Assembly (NCBI GenBank): GCA_927911475.1
Contig: CAKMPP010000042.1
Span: 1 to 15,071 of the forward strand
Direction: 5' to 3'
From: an uncultured Solobacterium sp.
GTDB taxonomy: Bacteria; Bacillota_I; Bacilli_A; Erysipelotrichales; Erysipelotrichaceae
DNA: 15,071 nt
Part shown: positions 1 to 7,730 of the stretch, in pieces
Position numbering within the stretch: position 1 is the first letter of the stretch
Layout of the letters: each line of letters starts with the position of its first letter
Position numbers and translations under genes: made by a program
Notes under the pieces: generated by a model
Seen by the model: only the letters and a program-made list of their open reading frames with translations
The model's database searches: none
What the model was told of the DNA's origin: nothing

Positions 1-31
1 GATTACTTGTGATTTTTTTTATCATTTACTA

Positions 32-60
32 TTGTCTTGATTATGTAAACGTGGTATTCT
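32..60 (+). promoter_or_regulatory. Probable adhE promoter
   Basis: A TTGTCT at 32-37 is followed after exactly 17 bases by TATTCT at 55-60. Each box matches the sigma-A consensus at four or five of six positions. Transcription would begin near 67, at the edge of the Rex-like palindrome and about 30 bases before the preferred adhE start codon. This is a match by eye and other weak boxes could be chosen in this AT-rich stretch. Confidence 0.5.
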
Positions 61-65
61 TGCTT

Positions 66-83
66 ACGTGAAATAATTCACAT
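66..83. promoter_or_regulatory. Rex-like operator upstream of adhE
   Basis: The palindrome GTGAA-ATAA-TTCAC occupies 68-81. The Firmicutes Rex consensus is TTGTGAA-N4-TTCACAA, and the 18-base window here agrees at 11 of the 14 defined positions, including the whole inner core. It overlaps the expected transcription start, a classic repressor position. Rex senses the NADH/NAD+ ratio, and adhE is one of its best known targets in Firmicutes, so the pairing of site and gene is coherent. The Rex gene itself is not in the window. Confidence 0.75.
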
Positions 84-96
84 GGAGGAAAAGGAC

Positions 97-2767
97 ATGG
101 CAGTCAAAAAGAAAGAAACTAAAGAAACAAAAGAAAATACAGCCCCTGTGGAAGTTCGTGTCAAAGAAGTAGATGAAAAAGTTGCCCTTGCATTAAAGGC
201 ACTTGATGACTACGCATCATTTGACCAAGAAAAGATCGACTATATCGTTGCAAAGTGCACAGTAGCAGCACTTGATCAACATGGTACATTAGCGAAAGCA
301 GCAGTTGATGAAACAGGACGTGGTGTATTCGAAGATAAAGCAACAAAAAACTTATTTGCTTGTGAGTACATGGTGAATTACCTACGTGACCTAAAGACAG
401 TCGGTATCATCAGTGAAGACCCTGTTACAGGTATTACAGAAGTAGCTGAACCAGTTGGTGTTATTGCAGGTTTAACACCAGTAACAAACCCTACTTCAAC
501 AGCAATCTTCAAGAGTTTACTTGCATTAAAGACAAGAAACCCTATCATCTTTGCATTCCACCCAAATGCACAAAAGTGCTCTGCTGAAGCAGCACGTATC
601 GTATATGAAGCAGCTTTAAAGGCTGGTGCTCCTGAAAACTGCATTCAGTGGATCGATCATCCATCTATGGACGCAACAAGCGCACTCATGAATCATCCAG
701 GTGTATCCACAATTCTTGCAACTGGTGGTAACGCAATGGTTAAGGCAGCTTACAGCTGTGGTAAACCTGCATTAGGTGTAGGTGCTGGTAACGCTCCTGC
801 ATATATCGAAACCACTGCAGATATCAAGCAAGCAGTTAACGATATCGCAATGTCCAAGGCATTCGATAACGGTATGATCTGTGCAAGTGAACAGACAGTT
901 ATCGTTGATGAGAATATCTACGAAGATGTTAAGGCAGAATTCAAACACTATAACGTACACTTCTGCTCACCTAAAGAAAAGAAATTACTTGAAACATACA
1001 TGTTTGGATATACAGCACACTCTAAGGGTGTAGAAAATGCAAAGCTAAACGGTGCAGTTGCTGGTAAGCCAGCTGCTTGGATCGCTGAACAAGCAGGTTT
1101 CAAAGTAGATCCTCAAACATCTATCTTAATCGCTGAATTAGAAAAACCAGGTGTTCAAGAACCACTATCACGTGAAAAACTATCACCTGTACTCGCAATG
1201 GAAAAAGCAAGTTCCGTTGAAGATGGATTTGATAAAGCAGAAGCTACTGTTATGTTAAACGGTGTTGGACATACAGCTGCGATTCATACACGTTCTGAAG
1301 AATTAGCGAAGAAGTTTGGTGAACGCATCAAGGCTTGTCGTTTAATTTGGAACTCCCCTACTACATTCGGTGGTATCGGTAATATCTATAACTCCTTTAT
1401 TCCATCATTAACACTTGGTTGTGGATCTTATGGTCATAACTCAGTATCCGGTAACGTTAGTGCAATTAATCTGATTAACATCAAGAAGATAGGTAAAAGG
1501 AGAAATACAATGCAGTGGTTCAAGATTCCAAGCAAGATTTATATTGAACAAAATTCCATCACATACTTACGCGACATGCGTGAAATCAATCGTGCATTCA
1601 TCGTTACAGACCGCACAATGGTTGATTTAGGTTATGTATCAAGAATTACTGAACAGTTAGCAGCCCGTAAGAATAAGGTTCAAGTTCAATTGTTCTGCGA
1701 CGTTGAACCAGATCCATCCTTACAGACAGTTAAGAAGGGTTGGGAATTAATGCAAGCCTTCAAACCAGATACAATCATTGCTTTAGGTGGTGGTTCTTCC
1801 ATGGACGCTGCTAAGGGTATGTGGTTATTCTACGAACACCCAGAAGTTGACTTCGCTGACTTGAAGCAGAAGTTCATGGATATTCGTAAGCGTGCTTTCC
1901 AGTATCCTGAATTAGGTAAGAAGTCTCACTTAGTATGTATCCCTACTACATCAGGTACAGGTTCTGAAGTATCACCATTCGCAGTTATTACAGACAAGGT
2001 TAACAAGCTTAAGTATCCATTAGCTGACTACTCATTAACACCTACAGTCGCAATCGTTGACCCAGCACTTGTAATGAGCTTACCTGCACAGGTTACAGCT
2101 GACTCCGGTATGGATGTATTAACACACGCATGTGAAGCATACGTATCCGTTATGGCTACTGACTACACAGACGCTCTTGCATTAAAGGCAGTACAGATGG
2201 TATTTGAATACTTACCAAGAGCTGTACACTATGGTGCTAAGGATGAAGAAGCTCGTGAGAAGATGCATAACGCTTCCACAATGGCTGGTATGGCATTCGC
2301 CAACGCTTACTTAGGTATGTGCCACTCTATGGCTCATAAGATTGGTGCTGAATTCCATACAGTACATGGACGTACTTGCGGTACATTATTACCATACGTA
2401 ATCCGTTATAACGGCACAAAAACCAGAAAAACCAGGTCTATGGCCTAAGTACCAATACTACAACGCTGATGAACGTTACGCTCAATTAGCACACGCTATC
2501 GGCCTCAAGTTCAACACAGTACAAGAAGGTGTTGAAAAGTTTGCCAAGGCAGTTCATGATTTAGGTATTGAAGTTGGTATGGCAATGAACTTCAAGTCAC
2601 AAAATGTTGACAAGAAGGAATGGGAAGAAAGCTTAGAGAAGTTAGCTTACCTCTCATACGAAGACCAGTGTTCCCCAGCAAACCCACGTGTTCCAATGAT
2701 CAAGGATATGATCGAATTAATGCGTGCAGCTTACGAAGGAACAGAAATTCATTACGAACAACACTAA
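97..2767 (+). CDS. adhE: Bifunctional aldehyde-alcohol dehydrogenase AdhE, reading frame interrupted near 2420
   Basis: AdhE reduces acetyl-CoA to acetaldehyde and then ethanol, oxidising two NADH. The N-terminal CoA-acylating aldehyde dehydrogenase domain (about residues 25-450) carries the catalytic Cys262 in GMICASEQ. After a linker, the iron alcohol dehydrogenase domain begins near MQWFKIPSKIY, with the NAD motif GGGSSMDAAK and metal ligands Asp673, His677, His743 and His757. The start at 97 is preferred because GGAGG at 84-88 lies 8 bases upstream; an in-frame ATG at 82 lacks a ribosome binding site. The frame is lost in the A5 run at 2418-2422: as given, translation stops at 2448 (783 aa). 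Removing one A restores a normal AdhE C-terminus of 889 residues ending at 2767. The metal ligands precede the break, so about 110 C-terminal residues are lost. Sequencing error and a true recent mutation are both possible. Confidence 0.95.
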
Positions 2768-2772
2768 TGATG

Positions 2773-2799
2773 AAAGGCACATCGCTCGATGTGCCTTTT
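2773..2799 (+). terminator. Intrinsic terminator after adhE
   Basis: Twelve bases AAAGGCACATCG (2773-2784) are perfectly complementary to 2787-2798, forming a stem with a very short loop, followed by TTTT-A-CTTTT. It begins 5 bases after the AdhE stop. On the opposite strand, the convergent ParB-like gene ends 10 bases away, but the T tract on that side is weak, so use in both directions is possible but less certain. Confidence 0.85.
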
Positions 2800-2809
2800 A
2801 CTTTTGATC

Positions 2810-3205
2810 TTATTGTAGCTTACTGTGTATTTGATCACACCAGTCAATCCACTTCTCTTCATAGTCCTGAGCAGAAATAACTCTGTCAACCAAATCATAT
2901 GGAGAATGAATTCCTCTTTGTTTACATTGTTCTATACAATAACGATATAGATTCCAATCTAGTTCATCTTCATCATAGACTAATGGTACCGATTCTAAAC
3001 CTGCAAGTAGTGCCGCGACTGCCCTTGTATGTCCATCCGTCAAGATTGGGATACCATCTAATACCTTTACAGGTAAAGGTTTAAAGTTTGACAAATCATC
3101 TTTACGAAACCATGCTTGAATGTTCGATAGTTTCGCTTGCGAAATATAAAACTGGGATGGTTGTAAATCTTTTAAAGAATAGTCTGGATACTGTTTCTGG
3201 CTCAT
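2810..3205 (-). CDS. Small ParB-like (ParB N-terminal domain) protein
   Basis: A 131-residue protein whose central segment GIPILTDGHTRA (about residues 51-62) matches the ParB/Srx nuclease-like fold, in which a D-G-H-x-R motif binds nucleotide. The C-terminal third is acidic and rich in Trp and Tyr (DWNLYRYC, KWIDWCDQIH), with no helix-turn-helix visible, so it is not a full chromosome-partitioning ParB. Its ATG overlaps the stop of the upstream RNA methyltransferase gene as ATGA (3202-3205), implying translational coupling as the last gene of the unit. The role is unknown; CTP binding or phosphotransfer would be guesses from the fold. Confidence 0.75.
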   Translation of the reverse strand: MSQKQYPDYSLKDLQPSQFYISQAKLSNIQAWFRKDDLSNFKPLPVKVLDGIPILTDGHTRAVAALLAGLESVPLVYDEDELDWNLYRYCIEQCKQRGIHSPYDLVDRVISAQDYEEKWIDWCDQIHSKLQ

Positions 3206-3933
3206 TTACCACTCCGATAGTGATACATGATAATTCCACCTGCTACTGCTACATTTAAAGACTCAAAGCCTTCCATTTCAATGCGTACACGAAAGTCAGC
3301 CTGTGCAATGATTTCTTGATGAACACCCTGCCCTTCATTTCCCATCACAAATGCCATCTGTTCTGTTACAGGTATCTCACTCATTGTCGTAGATTCCTGT
3401 AAAGAAGTCGCAATGACTTTTACACCCTGACTTTGTAATGTAGGAATTAAAGTAGAGAAGTCTTTGCGTACAACGGGAATATGGAATAATGCGCCTTGGG
3501 TAGAACGAATCGCTTTATCATTATAAAGGTCACAAGTCTCAGTTGAACAATACACGCCATCAAAGCCAAATGAAATTGCAGTGCGGATCAGTGTACCAAG
3601 ATTACCAGGGTCTTGAATGCCATCCAATAATAATAGACGATTTTGTTTTGTAATATCTAGTTTACGTTGGCGACAAACCGCAATGTAATGTACATTTGAA
3701 ACATTCTCAGATAACTTTGCCATAATGGCAGGTGTTACTTCTACAACATGTTCAAAGTCAAACGGTGAAGTTGTATCTGTCACAATGGTTTCTACGGCAT
3801 TGGCCGCTAGAGCTTCGTTGATAAGATGTTCACCTTCTACCAGAAATAAACCTGTTTCATCACGATGTTTCTTCTTATGTAGTAGTGCCCAGTTTTTTAT
3901 TTTTGCATTCTGTAATGAACTTATCTTTTCCAT
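3202..3933 (-). CDS. TrmH/SpoU-family RNA 2'-O-methyltransferase
   Basis: This is a SpoU-class (SPOUT) RNA methyltransferase, which transfers a methyl from SAM to a ribose 2'-OH in rRNA or tRNA. An N-terminal substrate-binding domain (residues 1-95, with the typical opening MEKISSLQNAKIKNW and the FLVEGEHLINEAL segment) precedes the trefoil-knot catalytic domain. That domain shows motif 1 (DPGNLGTLIR, Asn111 and Arg117), motif 2 (GNEGQG, 198-203) and motif 3 (SLNVAVAGG, from 225). From the ATG at 3933 the product is 243 aa. ATGs at 3939 and 3945 are also possible because no strong ribosome binding site decides between them. A longer open frame to 4065 overlaps the upstream gene and is not credible. 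It lies 7-19 bases after that methyltransferase gene and overlaps the next gene by 4. The exact RNA target cannot be read from the sequence. Confidence 0.9.
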   Translation of the reverse strand: MEKISSLQNAKIKNWALLHKKKHRDETGLFLVEGEHLINEALAANAVETIVTDTTSPFDFEHVVEVTPAIMAKLSENVSNVHYIAVCRQRKLDITKQNRLLLLDGIQDPGNLGTLIRTAISFGFDGVYCSTETCDLYNDKAIRSTQGALFHIPVVRKDFSTLIPTLQSQGVKVIATSLQESTTMSEIPVTEQMAFVMGNEGQGVHQEIIAQADFRVRIEMEGFESLNVAVAGGIIMYHYRSGK

Positions 3934-3952
3934 AGTCATAATCATACCACAT

Positions 3953-4706
3953 CTATTTCGTAGCGACGATTTCAAACAAAGGAGTTGAAGCGTAATTAAT
4001 CTTCTCCTCTTCTGTCCATACTCTTTGGTATACTTCCGTATCAATTTGAATATTTTGAAAGCCAATCTTCTCTAGTTCTACGCGATCCCACGATGGTCTA
4101 TCTGTTAGAGTCATTGGTAATTGTTCTGCGATACGTTCCATCTGATCAAAGTTTACACCAATATTATGGTCATATAGATGTGCACGTTTTACATTTTGAC
4201 GGTCCTCTTCATACGCTTTGCGTAACTCCTCAGAGAATAAGTAGTGATACCAATTCGCATCGAAGACTATCAGTTTACCTGATGGCTTTAGTACACGATA
4301 CCACTCTTGATAGGCTACTGTAGGATTTTCAAGATTCCATGTTAGATTACGGTTGATAATCACATCAATCGAATGATCTTCAAACTCTAGATGTTCTGCT
4401 GGTTGTTTGAGAAAGCGAATAGAAAGATGATACTTTCTTGCATTTTCATGAGCTTGTTTTAACATCTCTTCGGTACAGTCGATACCAGTAACCTGATACC
4501 CTGCTCGACTGAGAAGAATTGCCATAAACCCTGGCCCTGTACCGATATCTAATATCTTTAGGTCTTTCTTCTTTGGAAAGTGCCTTGTGAGTTCATTTAG
4601 CCAGGCAACCGTAGATGTTCCTGCCAGTTCTTCATTATTTTCAACAGAATAACTTCCTGCGCGATTTGTCCAATATTGAATAATTTTTTTCTTGAATTGT
4701 ATGCAT
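3953..4706 (-). CDS. Class I SAM-dependent methyltransferase, frame interrupted at the 5' end
   Basis: A Rossmann-fold methyltransferase with SAM motif I ILDIGTGPGF, an acidic residue in TGID at the end of strand 2, and DVIINRNLTWNL plus VLKPSGKLIVFDANW (motifs IV-VI). The uninterrupted frame only begins at an internal Met at 4525, inside motif I, so that start would destroy the SAM site. Upstream of it the same frame continues with good protein sequence (YWTNRAGSYSVENNEELAG) back to a T7 run on the plus strand at 4684-4690. The only ATG with a ribosome binding site (AAGGA at 4717-4721) is at 4706, in the next frame. Removing one A gives MHTIQEKIIQYWTNRAG and a 250-residue protein of normal family size. 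As given, the 4706 start yields only 21 residues. The substrate is unknown. Confidence 0.8.
4684..4690 (-). other. A7 run (minus strand) where the methyltransferase frame shifts
   Basis: Seven As on the coding strand fall at codons 6-8 of the SAM methyltransferase gene. With six, the ATG at 4706 and the body of the protein are in one frame; with seven they are not. A run of this length is prone to slippage, both biologically and in sequencing. Confidence 0.75.
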
Positions 4707-4731
4707 GTCCCTTAATTCCTTATTGTGTTCT

Positions 4732-4740
4732 ATTTTATCA
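4732..4740 (-). promoter_or_regulatory. Probable extended -10 promoter of the methyltransferase operon
   Basis: On the minus strand the sequence reads TGATAAAAT, an extended -10 (TG-N-TAAAAT) whose hexamer is 4732-4737. Transcription would start near 4725, leaving about 19 bases that contain AAGGA (4717-4721) ahead of the ATG at 4706. I saw no good -35, which is common for extended -10 promoters. It lies just downstream of the preceding operon's terminator, so it fits an independent transcription unit. Confidence 0.5.
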
Positions 4741-4750
4741 TAGTTCAAAT

Positions 4751-4772
4751 AAAAACCCGAATTTCTTCGGGT
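4751..4772 (-). terminator. Intrinsic terminator of the U32/SpoU operon
   Basis: On the minus strand ACCCGAA, a GAAA tetraloop and TTCGGGT form a compact 7-bp hairpin followed by TTTTATTT. It starts 2 bases after the stop codon of the SpoU methyltransferase gene (TAA at 4775-4777), an excellent Rho-independent terminator. Confidence 0.92.
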
Positions 4773-4774
4773 AG

Positions 4775-5491
4775 TTATAGTCTTTGTCGATAGACTTCAA
4801 AGGATAATACTGCGGCAGCACTCGCTGCGTTTAACGCATTGCGAAAATCATTTGCGTATGGAATGTAAATATTTTGTTCAATTTCATTTCGCACAGCAGA
4901 TGATAATCCTCTCATCTCACCACCGATGGCTAGTAGACATGGTTTACGATAGTCAGCTTCTAGATAAGTGATAGCATCTTTACGCATCGCTGCATAAGTC
5001 ATGGTACCTTGTTTCTTAATATCTTTTACTAACTGTGGTAAGTCGTCAGACATCACAATATTCATGTATTCAAACGCACCTGCACTGGATTTGACAATTG
5101 TACTTTCCGCACTTGCCCAATCATGTCTAGGAAGAATTAATCCATCACAACCTGCACTATATAAAGTGCGGATAATATATCCTAAATTAAATGGATCTTC
5201 TACTCCTTCCAGTAATACAAGAAATGGTGTTTTGCCATGCATGCATTCGGATAGTTCTTGATAGACTCTAGGACCTGCTTGCGCAACCAATCCACCGTGT
5301 GTTCTTCCAGTTGCCATTGCATTAATTTCTTCACGCTCCAATGGCATGCATGGAATTCCTTTTTCCTTTGCACGATGTAAGATAAAGTTTAAATCTTTAT
5401 CGTTTTTATGCTTATCGTAGTAGAGTTTTTCTACCTTGCGGTGATTTCCAAGAATGGCGGCTTTTACACTGACATTTCCTTCTAACAACAT
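4775..5491 (-). CDS. SpoU/RlmB-type TrmH-family RNA methyltransferase
   Basis: A 238-residue SPOUT-family RNA 2'-O-methyltransferase. The N-terminal part contains the RlmB-like GRTHGGLVA segment (62-70). The catalytic knot shows motif 1 EDPFNLGYIIRT (Asn102, Arg108), motif 2 GGEMRGLS (190-197) and motif 3 NALNAASAAAV (218-228), where NAAS replaces the usual NVSV. It is distinct from the TrmH-family gene at 3202-3933, sharing only the motifs. Its ATG overlaps the upstream U32 gene's stop by one base (TAATG at 5489-5493), and GGAGG sits about 8 bases before it, so translation is coupled to the U32 gene. It ends an operon of RNA-modification genes. RlmB-like 23S rRNA or tRNA targets are both possible. 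Confidence 0.88.
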   Translation of the reverse strand: MLLEGNVSVKAAILGNHRKVEKLYYDKHKNDKDLNFILHRAKEKGIPCMPLEREEINAMATGRTHGGLVAQAGPRVYQELSECMHGKTPFLVLLEGVEDPFNLGYIIRTLYSAGCDGLILPRHDWASAESTIVKSSAGAFEYMNIVMSDDLPQLVKDIKKQGTMTYAAMRKDAITYLEADYRKPCLLAIGGEMRGLSSAVRNEIEQNIYIPYANDFRNALNAASAAAVLSFEVYRQRL

Positions 5492-6702
5492 TAGCGCGCC
5501 CTCCGCACTAGATCATTTTCACCAATCTCAAATGGGATTGGAACCTGCACCACTACCATTGGACGTCTAGAACTTGCAAGGTATTCTCCCTTTGGGTCTT
5601 TGATCCACTCGACTTTGAAAGTACGCTTGTCTTTGCCAGGTGAAATCACTTCTAACATTTCACCAACATCAAATGCATTACGTGTCTCTAAGTAGGCTAC
5701 ATTTACGTCTTGATCGTATCCAGCAACCTTGGCTAGGAAGTCATGATTTACATCTGCATCAGAGTATGCATGATAGATGAGTGTATTTAATCCTGCTTCA
5801 CCAGGATAGAACGCTGTTGTTGTCTGGCGATTTTCAGCACGTGAGATTTCCTTTTTGTGATATGCCAATCTTTCTGGTGAAAGTGGTCCATCATTCTCTG
5901 CAATCTCATCGATCAGATGACGATATGCACTAACAACAGATGCGACATAATACTCTGTCTTCATACGTCCTTCAATCTTTAAGGAACTAACACCTGCATC
6001 CATTAATTCATACATGTAGTCCGCTGCTAGTAAGTCTTTAGAACCCATTGAATATAAAATATCTGTATTTATTTCTTTATCGTCTTGATAAACATGATAT
6101 TGCCAACGACAACTTTGTGCGCAACCTCCACGGTTAGCATCTCGCAATGTCATACGGTTGGATAGTGTACATCTACCAGAGTAGTTTACACACATACCAC
6201 CATGGATAAAGGCTTCTGTATCTACTGGACATTCCTTTGTGATGGCATAAATATCTTCAATTGAACACTCACGCGCAAGTACTGCACGGTCTAGTCCTAA
6301 CTGTTCATGGAGGAATTTAGCTGTTTCTACATTGGTAATACTCATCTGTGTAGAACAGTGAATTTCTAATTTTGGCGCACATTCACGTGCTAGTTTCATA
6401 ATCGATGGTGAGGCTGCAATAATCGCTGTAACACCATACTCTTCTAACTTCATTAAATACTCGCGTAAACCCTCATAATCTTCTTCATGAGGAATCACAT
6501 TGGTTGTGACATGGATATGTGCGTTATGCTGGCGTGCAAATTCACATGCCTCCTTGATATCTTCCATCGTAAAATTAGAAGCTCTTGAGCGTAAGGAATA
6601 GGATTGTCCTCCAATATAGACTGCATCAGCACCATAACGAATCGCTGTCTTACAACGATTCAGATCCCCTGCTGGGGCTAATAATTCAGGTTTCTTCATC
6701 AT
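5491..6702 (-). CDS. yrrO: Peptidase U32-family protein, YrrO/TrhP2-like (tRNA uridine-34 hydroxylation)
   Basis: The 403-residue product opens with MKKPELLAPAGDLNRCKTA and contains the U32 signature EAFIHGGMCVNYSGRC (about 163-178) plus a second cysteine pair in GGCAQSCRW, giving four conserved Cys (171, 178, 194, 198). Although named peptidases, U32 proteins of this type (B. subtilis YrrN/YrrO, E. coli TrhP/YegQ) are established as needed for prephenate-dependent 5-hydroxyuridine at tRNA position 34. A paired yrrN-like gene immediately upstream strongly supports that assignment. The start at 6702 (or the adjacent ATG at 6699) was chosen because it lies 4 bases after the upstream stop and matches the family N-terminus; the open frame reaching 6834 runs into the upstream gene. 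A C-terminal beta-rich domain (GYDQDVNVAYLETRN...) is also typical. Confidence 0.93.
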   Translation of the reverse strand: MMKKPELLAPAGDLNRCKTAIRYGADAVYIGGQSYSLRSRASNFTMEDIKEACEFARQHNAHIHVTTNVIPHEEDYEGLREYLMKLEEYGVTAIIAASPSIMKLARECAPKLEIHCSTQMSITNVETAKFLHEQLGLDRAVLARECSIEDIYAITKECPVDTEAFIHGGMCVNYSGRCTLSNRMTLRDANRGGCAQSCRWQYHVYQDDKEINTDILYSMGSKDLLAADYMYELMDAGVSSLKIEGRMKTEYYVASVVSAYRHLIDEIAENDGPLSPERLAYHKKEISRAENRQTTTAFYPGEAGLNTLIYHAYSDADVNHDFLAKVAGYDQDVNVAYLETRNAFDVGEMLEVISPGKDKRTFKVEWIKDPKGEYLASSRRPMVVVQVPIPFEIGENDLVRRAR

Positions 6703-6706
6703 AACT

Positions 6707-7588
6707 TTATCTGATCGTCTTCTGTCCATAATATCCATCTGAAACTGGTAATTCTGGATATTTGGACACAAATTCCTTTCTAACACTCTCGCCATCTTCT
6801 CCATCAAGCACACGACGATACATACGTACTGCATCTAATAGTGCTGCTTGTGGAATATAGTTTCCATACATTTCAAAACGCTGAATGCCTGCGTTTGAAA
6901 AAGGCTCTAACCACGCAAATGATTCCTGTACGAAATCTGTATAGATCATCATACCTGCTTCATTTTCATATGCTGGCATCATACCATCACGCTTTTGTTC
7001 ACGAAGGTATAGATGATGGTTATGATGTAAAGGTTCTTCAATATTTGCGACTTCTTGATATGCCGTTAATAGTGGTCGCTTGGAAATACTCATGAGTAAG
7101 TATCCAAATACCTGAATACCACAATGACGTACACTTGAGGCAATCTTCAAGATTTCCTCTTCTGTTAAAAGCGGTGAAATATTCACCGAATACATTCCTG
7201 TCGATAGCCAAAACTTTGCGTCCTCTGCAGAAGTCACTAAAGTCTCTGGACTATAGATGAGTTTATCTTCTAACGATATTTCTTTGGCTACTTGATATAG
7301 GCCAGGATCTGCAATAATAACACCATCAACGCCCATCTCTAGTAACTGTTGGATTTGGTGTTGTGCTGATTTAATCTCACTTTGTGGAAACAGACGATTC
7401 ATCAGCACAAATAGTTGTATCTGCACCAAATGTGCTTGCGTTAATAGTTCTTCAATCTGCGCAATCGAAAAAGTATGGAGCGAACTAAATACTCCTCCTT
7501 CGAGTGCAACGATTACTTCATCTGCACCAGCTTCTTTGAGCAGTGCGAGATCTTCTTTTCTTTCACATGTAACTGATATTTTCTTCAT
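6707..7588 (-). CDS. yrrN: Peptidase U32-family protein, YrrN/TrhP1-like
   Basis: A 293-residue TIM-barrel-like U32 protein, first gene of the operon. Visible family features are the opening strand MKKISVTCERKEDLALLKEAGADEV shortened from the usual N-terminus, GVDGVIIADPGL near the middle, the VNISPLLTEEEI segment and a YLLMSISKRPLLTAY stretch that resembles the signature region of YrrN proteins. It lacks the HGGMC cysteine signature of its partner, as expected for the YrrN half of the pair. The two subunits are thought to act together in tRNA U34 hydroxylation. The ATG at 7588 is only about 8 bases downstream of a TATAAT box, and the GGGCGG next to it is too close to serve as a normal ribosome binding site, so translation may be leaderless. 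Confidence 0.87.
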   Translation of the reverse strand: MKKISVTCERKEDLALLKEAGADEVIVALEGGVFSSLHTFSIAQIEELLTQAHLVQIQLFVLMNRLFPQSEIKSAQHQIQQLLEMGVDGVIIADPGLYQVAKEISLEDKLIYSPETLVTSAEDAKFWLSTGMYSVNISPLLTEEEILKIASSVRHCGIQVFGYLLMSISKRPLLTAYQEVANIEEPLHHNHHLYLREQKRDGMMPAYENEAGMMIYTDFVQESFAWLEPFSNAGIQRFEMYGNYIPQAALLDAVRMYRRVLDGEDGESVRKEFVSKYPELPVSDGYYGQKTIR

Positions 7589-7596
7589 ACCGCCCT

Positions 7597-7605
7597 ATTA
7601 TATCA
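7597..7605 (-). promoter_or_regulatory. Extended -10 promoter of the U32 operon
   Basis: On the minus strand TGATATAAT gives a perfect TATAAT (7597-7602) preceded by the extended TG-N element. The predicted start of transcription, about 7 bases on, is 7588-7591, at or next to the ATG at 7588. No convincing -35 is present. It is divergent from the folT promoter at 7625-7652. Confidence 0.7.
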
Positions 7606-7624
7606 TGAATTCCATGCACACCAT

Positions 7625-7652
7625 TTGACATTGCACCTACTTATGCTATGTT
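7625..7652 (+). promoter_or_regulatory. folT promoter
   Basis: A perfect TTGACA at 7625-7630 is followed after 16 bases by TATGTT at 7647-7652, itself preceded by TGC (extended -10). The start of transcription would be near 7659, exactly where the riboswitch aptamer begins, which supports the choice. Confidence 0.75.
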
Positions 7653-7658
7653 ATAAAC

Positions 7659-7725
7659 GTAATTGGCGTTAAGTGCTGTATGGAACGGGTCCCTACAGAC
7701 GAAAAGCATAGCTTGCGGTCATTAC
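7659..7725 (+). ncRNA. Tetrahydrofolate (THF) riboswitch aptamer
   Basis: The class I THF riboswitch core is recognisable: GGCGTTAAGTG (7665-7675), then a hairpin CTGTA...TACAG (7676-7680 with 7694-7698), ACGAA (7699-7703), a small AAGC-ATA-GCTT hairpin (7704-7714) and GCGGT (7715-7719). Flanking GTAAT (7659-7663) and ATTAC (7721-7725) close the outer stem. These conserved strings occur in the expected order and the gene it controls is a folate transporter, so the identification is strong. The ligand is reduced folate; binding normally lowers expression of the downstream gene. Confidence 0.92.
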
Positions 7726-7730
7726 AACTC

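Noticed and set aside
8..26. Second Rex-like site or operator around GTGAT...ATCA upstream of the adhE promoter
   Set aside because: The half-sites are separated by a long T run with the wrong spacing, and they match the consensus poorly.
82..96. In-frame ATG at 82 as adhE start
   Set aside because: It has no ribosome binding site and overlaps the Rex-like palindrome, while GGAGG at 84-88 is well placed for the ATG at 97.
161..960. Minus-strand open frames inside adhE
   Set aside because: They have low-complexity, unnatural composition, no ribosome binding sites, and lie opposite a strongly conserved gene.
2418..2440. Programmed +1 frameshifting in adhE
   Set aside because: I saw no slow codon or stop at the shift site and no stimulatory structure, and AdhE is not known to use recoding. 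Error or mutation is simpler.
2579..2880. Short plus-strand frames at the end of adhE as separate genes
   Set aside because: One is the displaced C-terminus of AdhE itself; the other is its shifted shadow that runs through the terminator.
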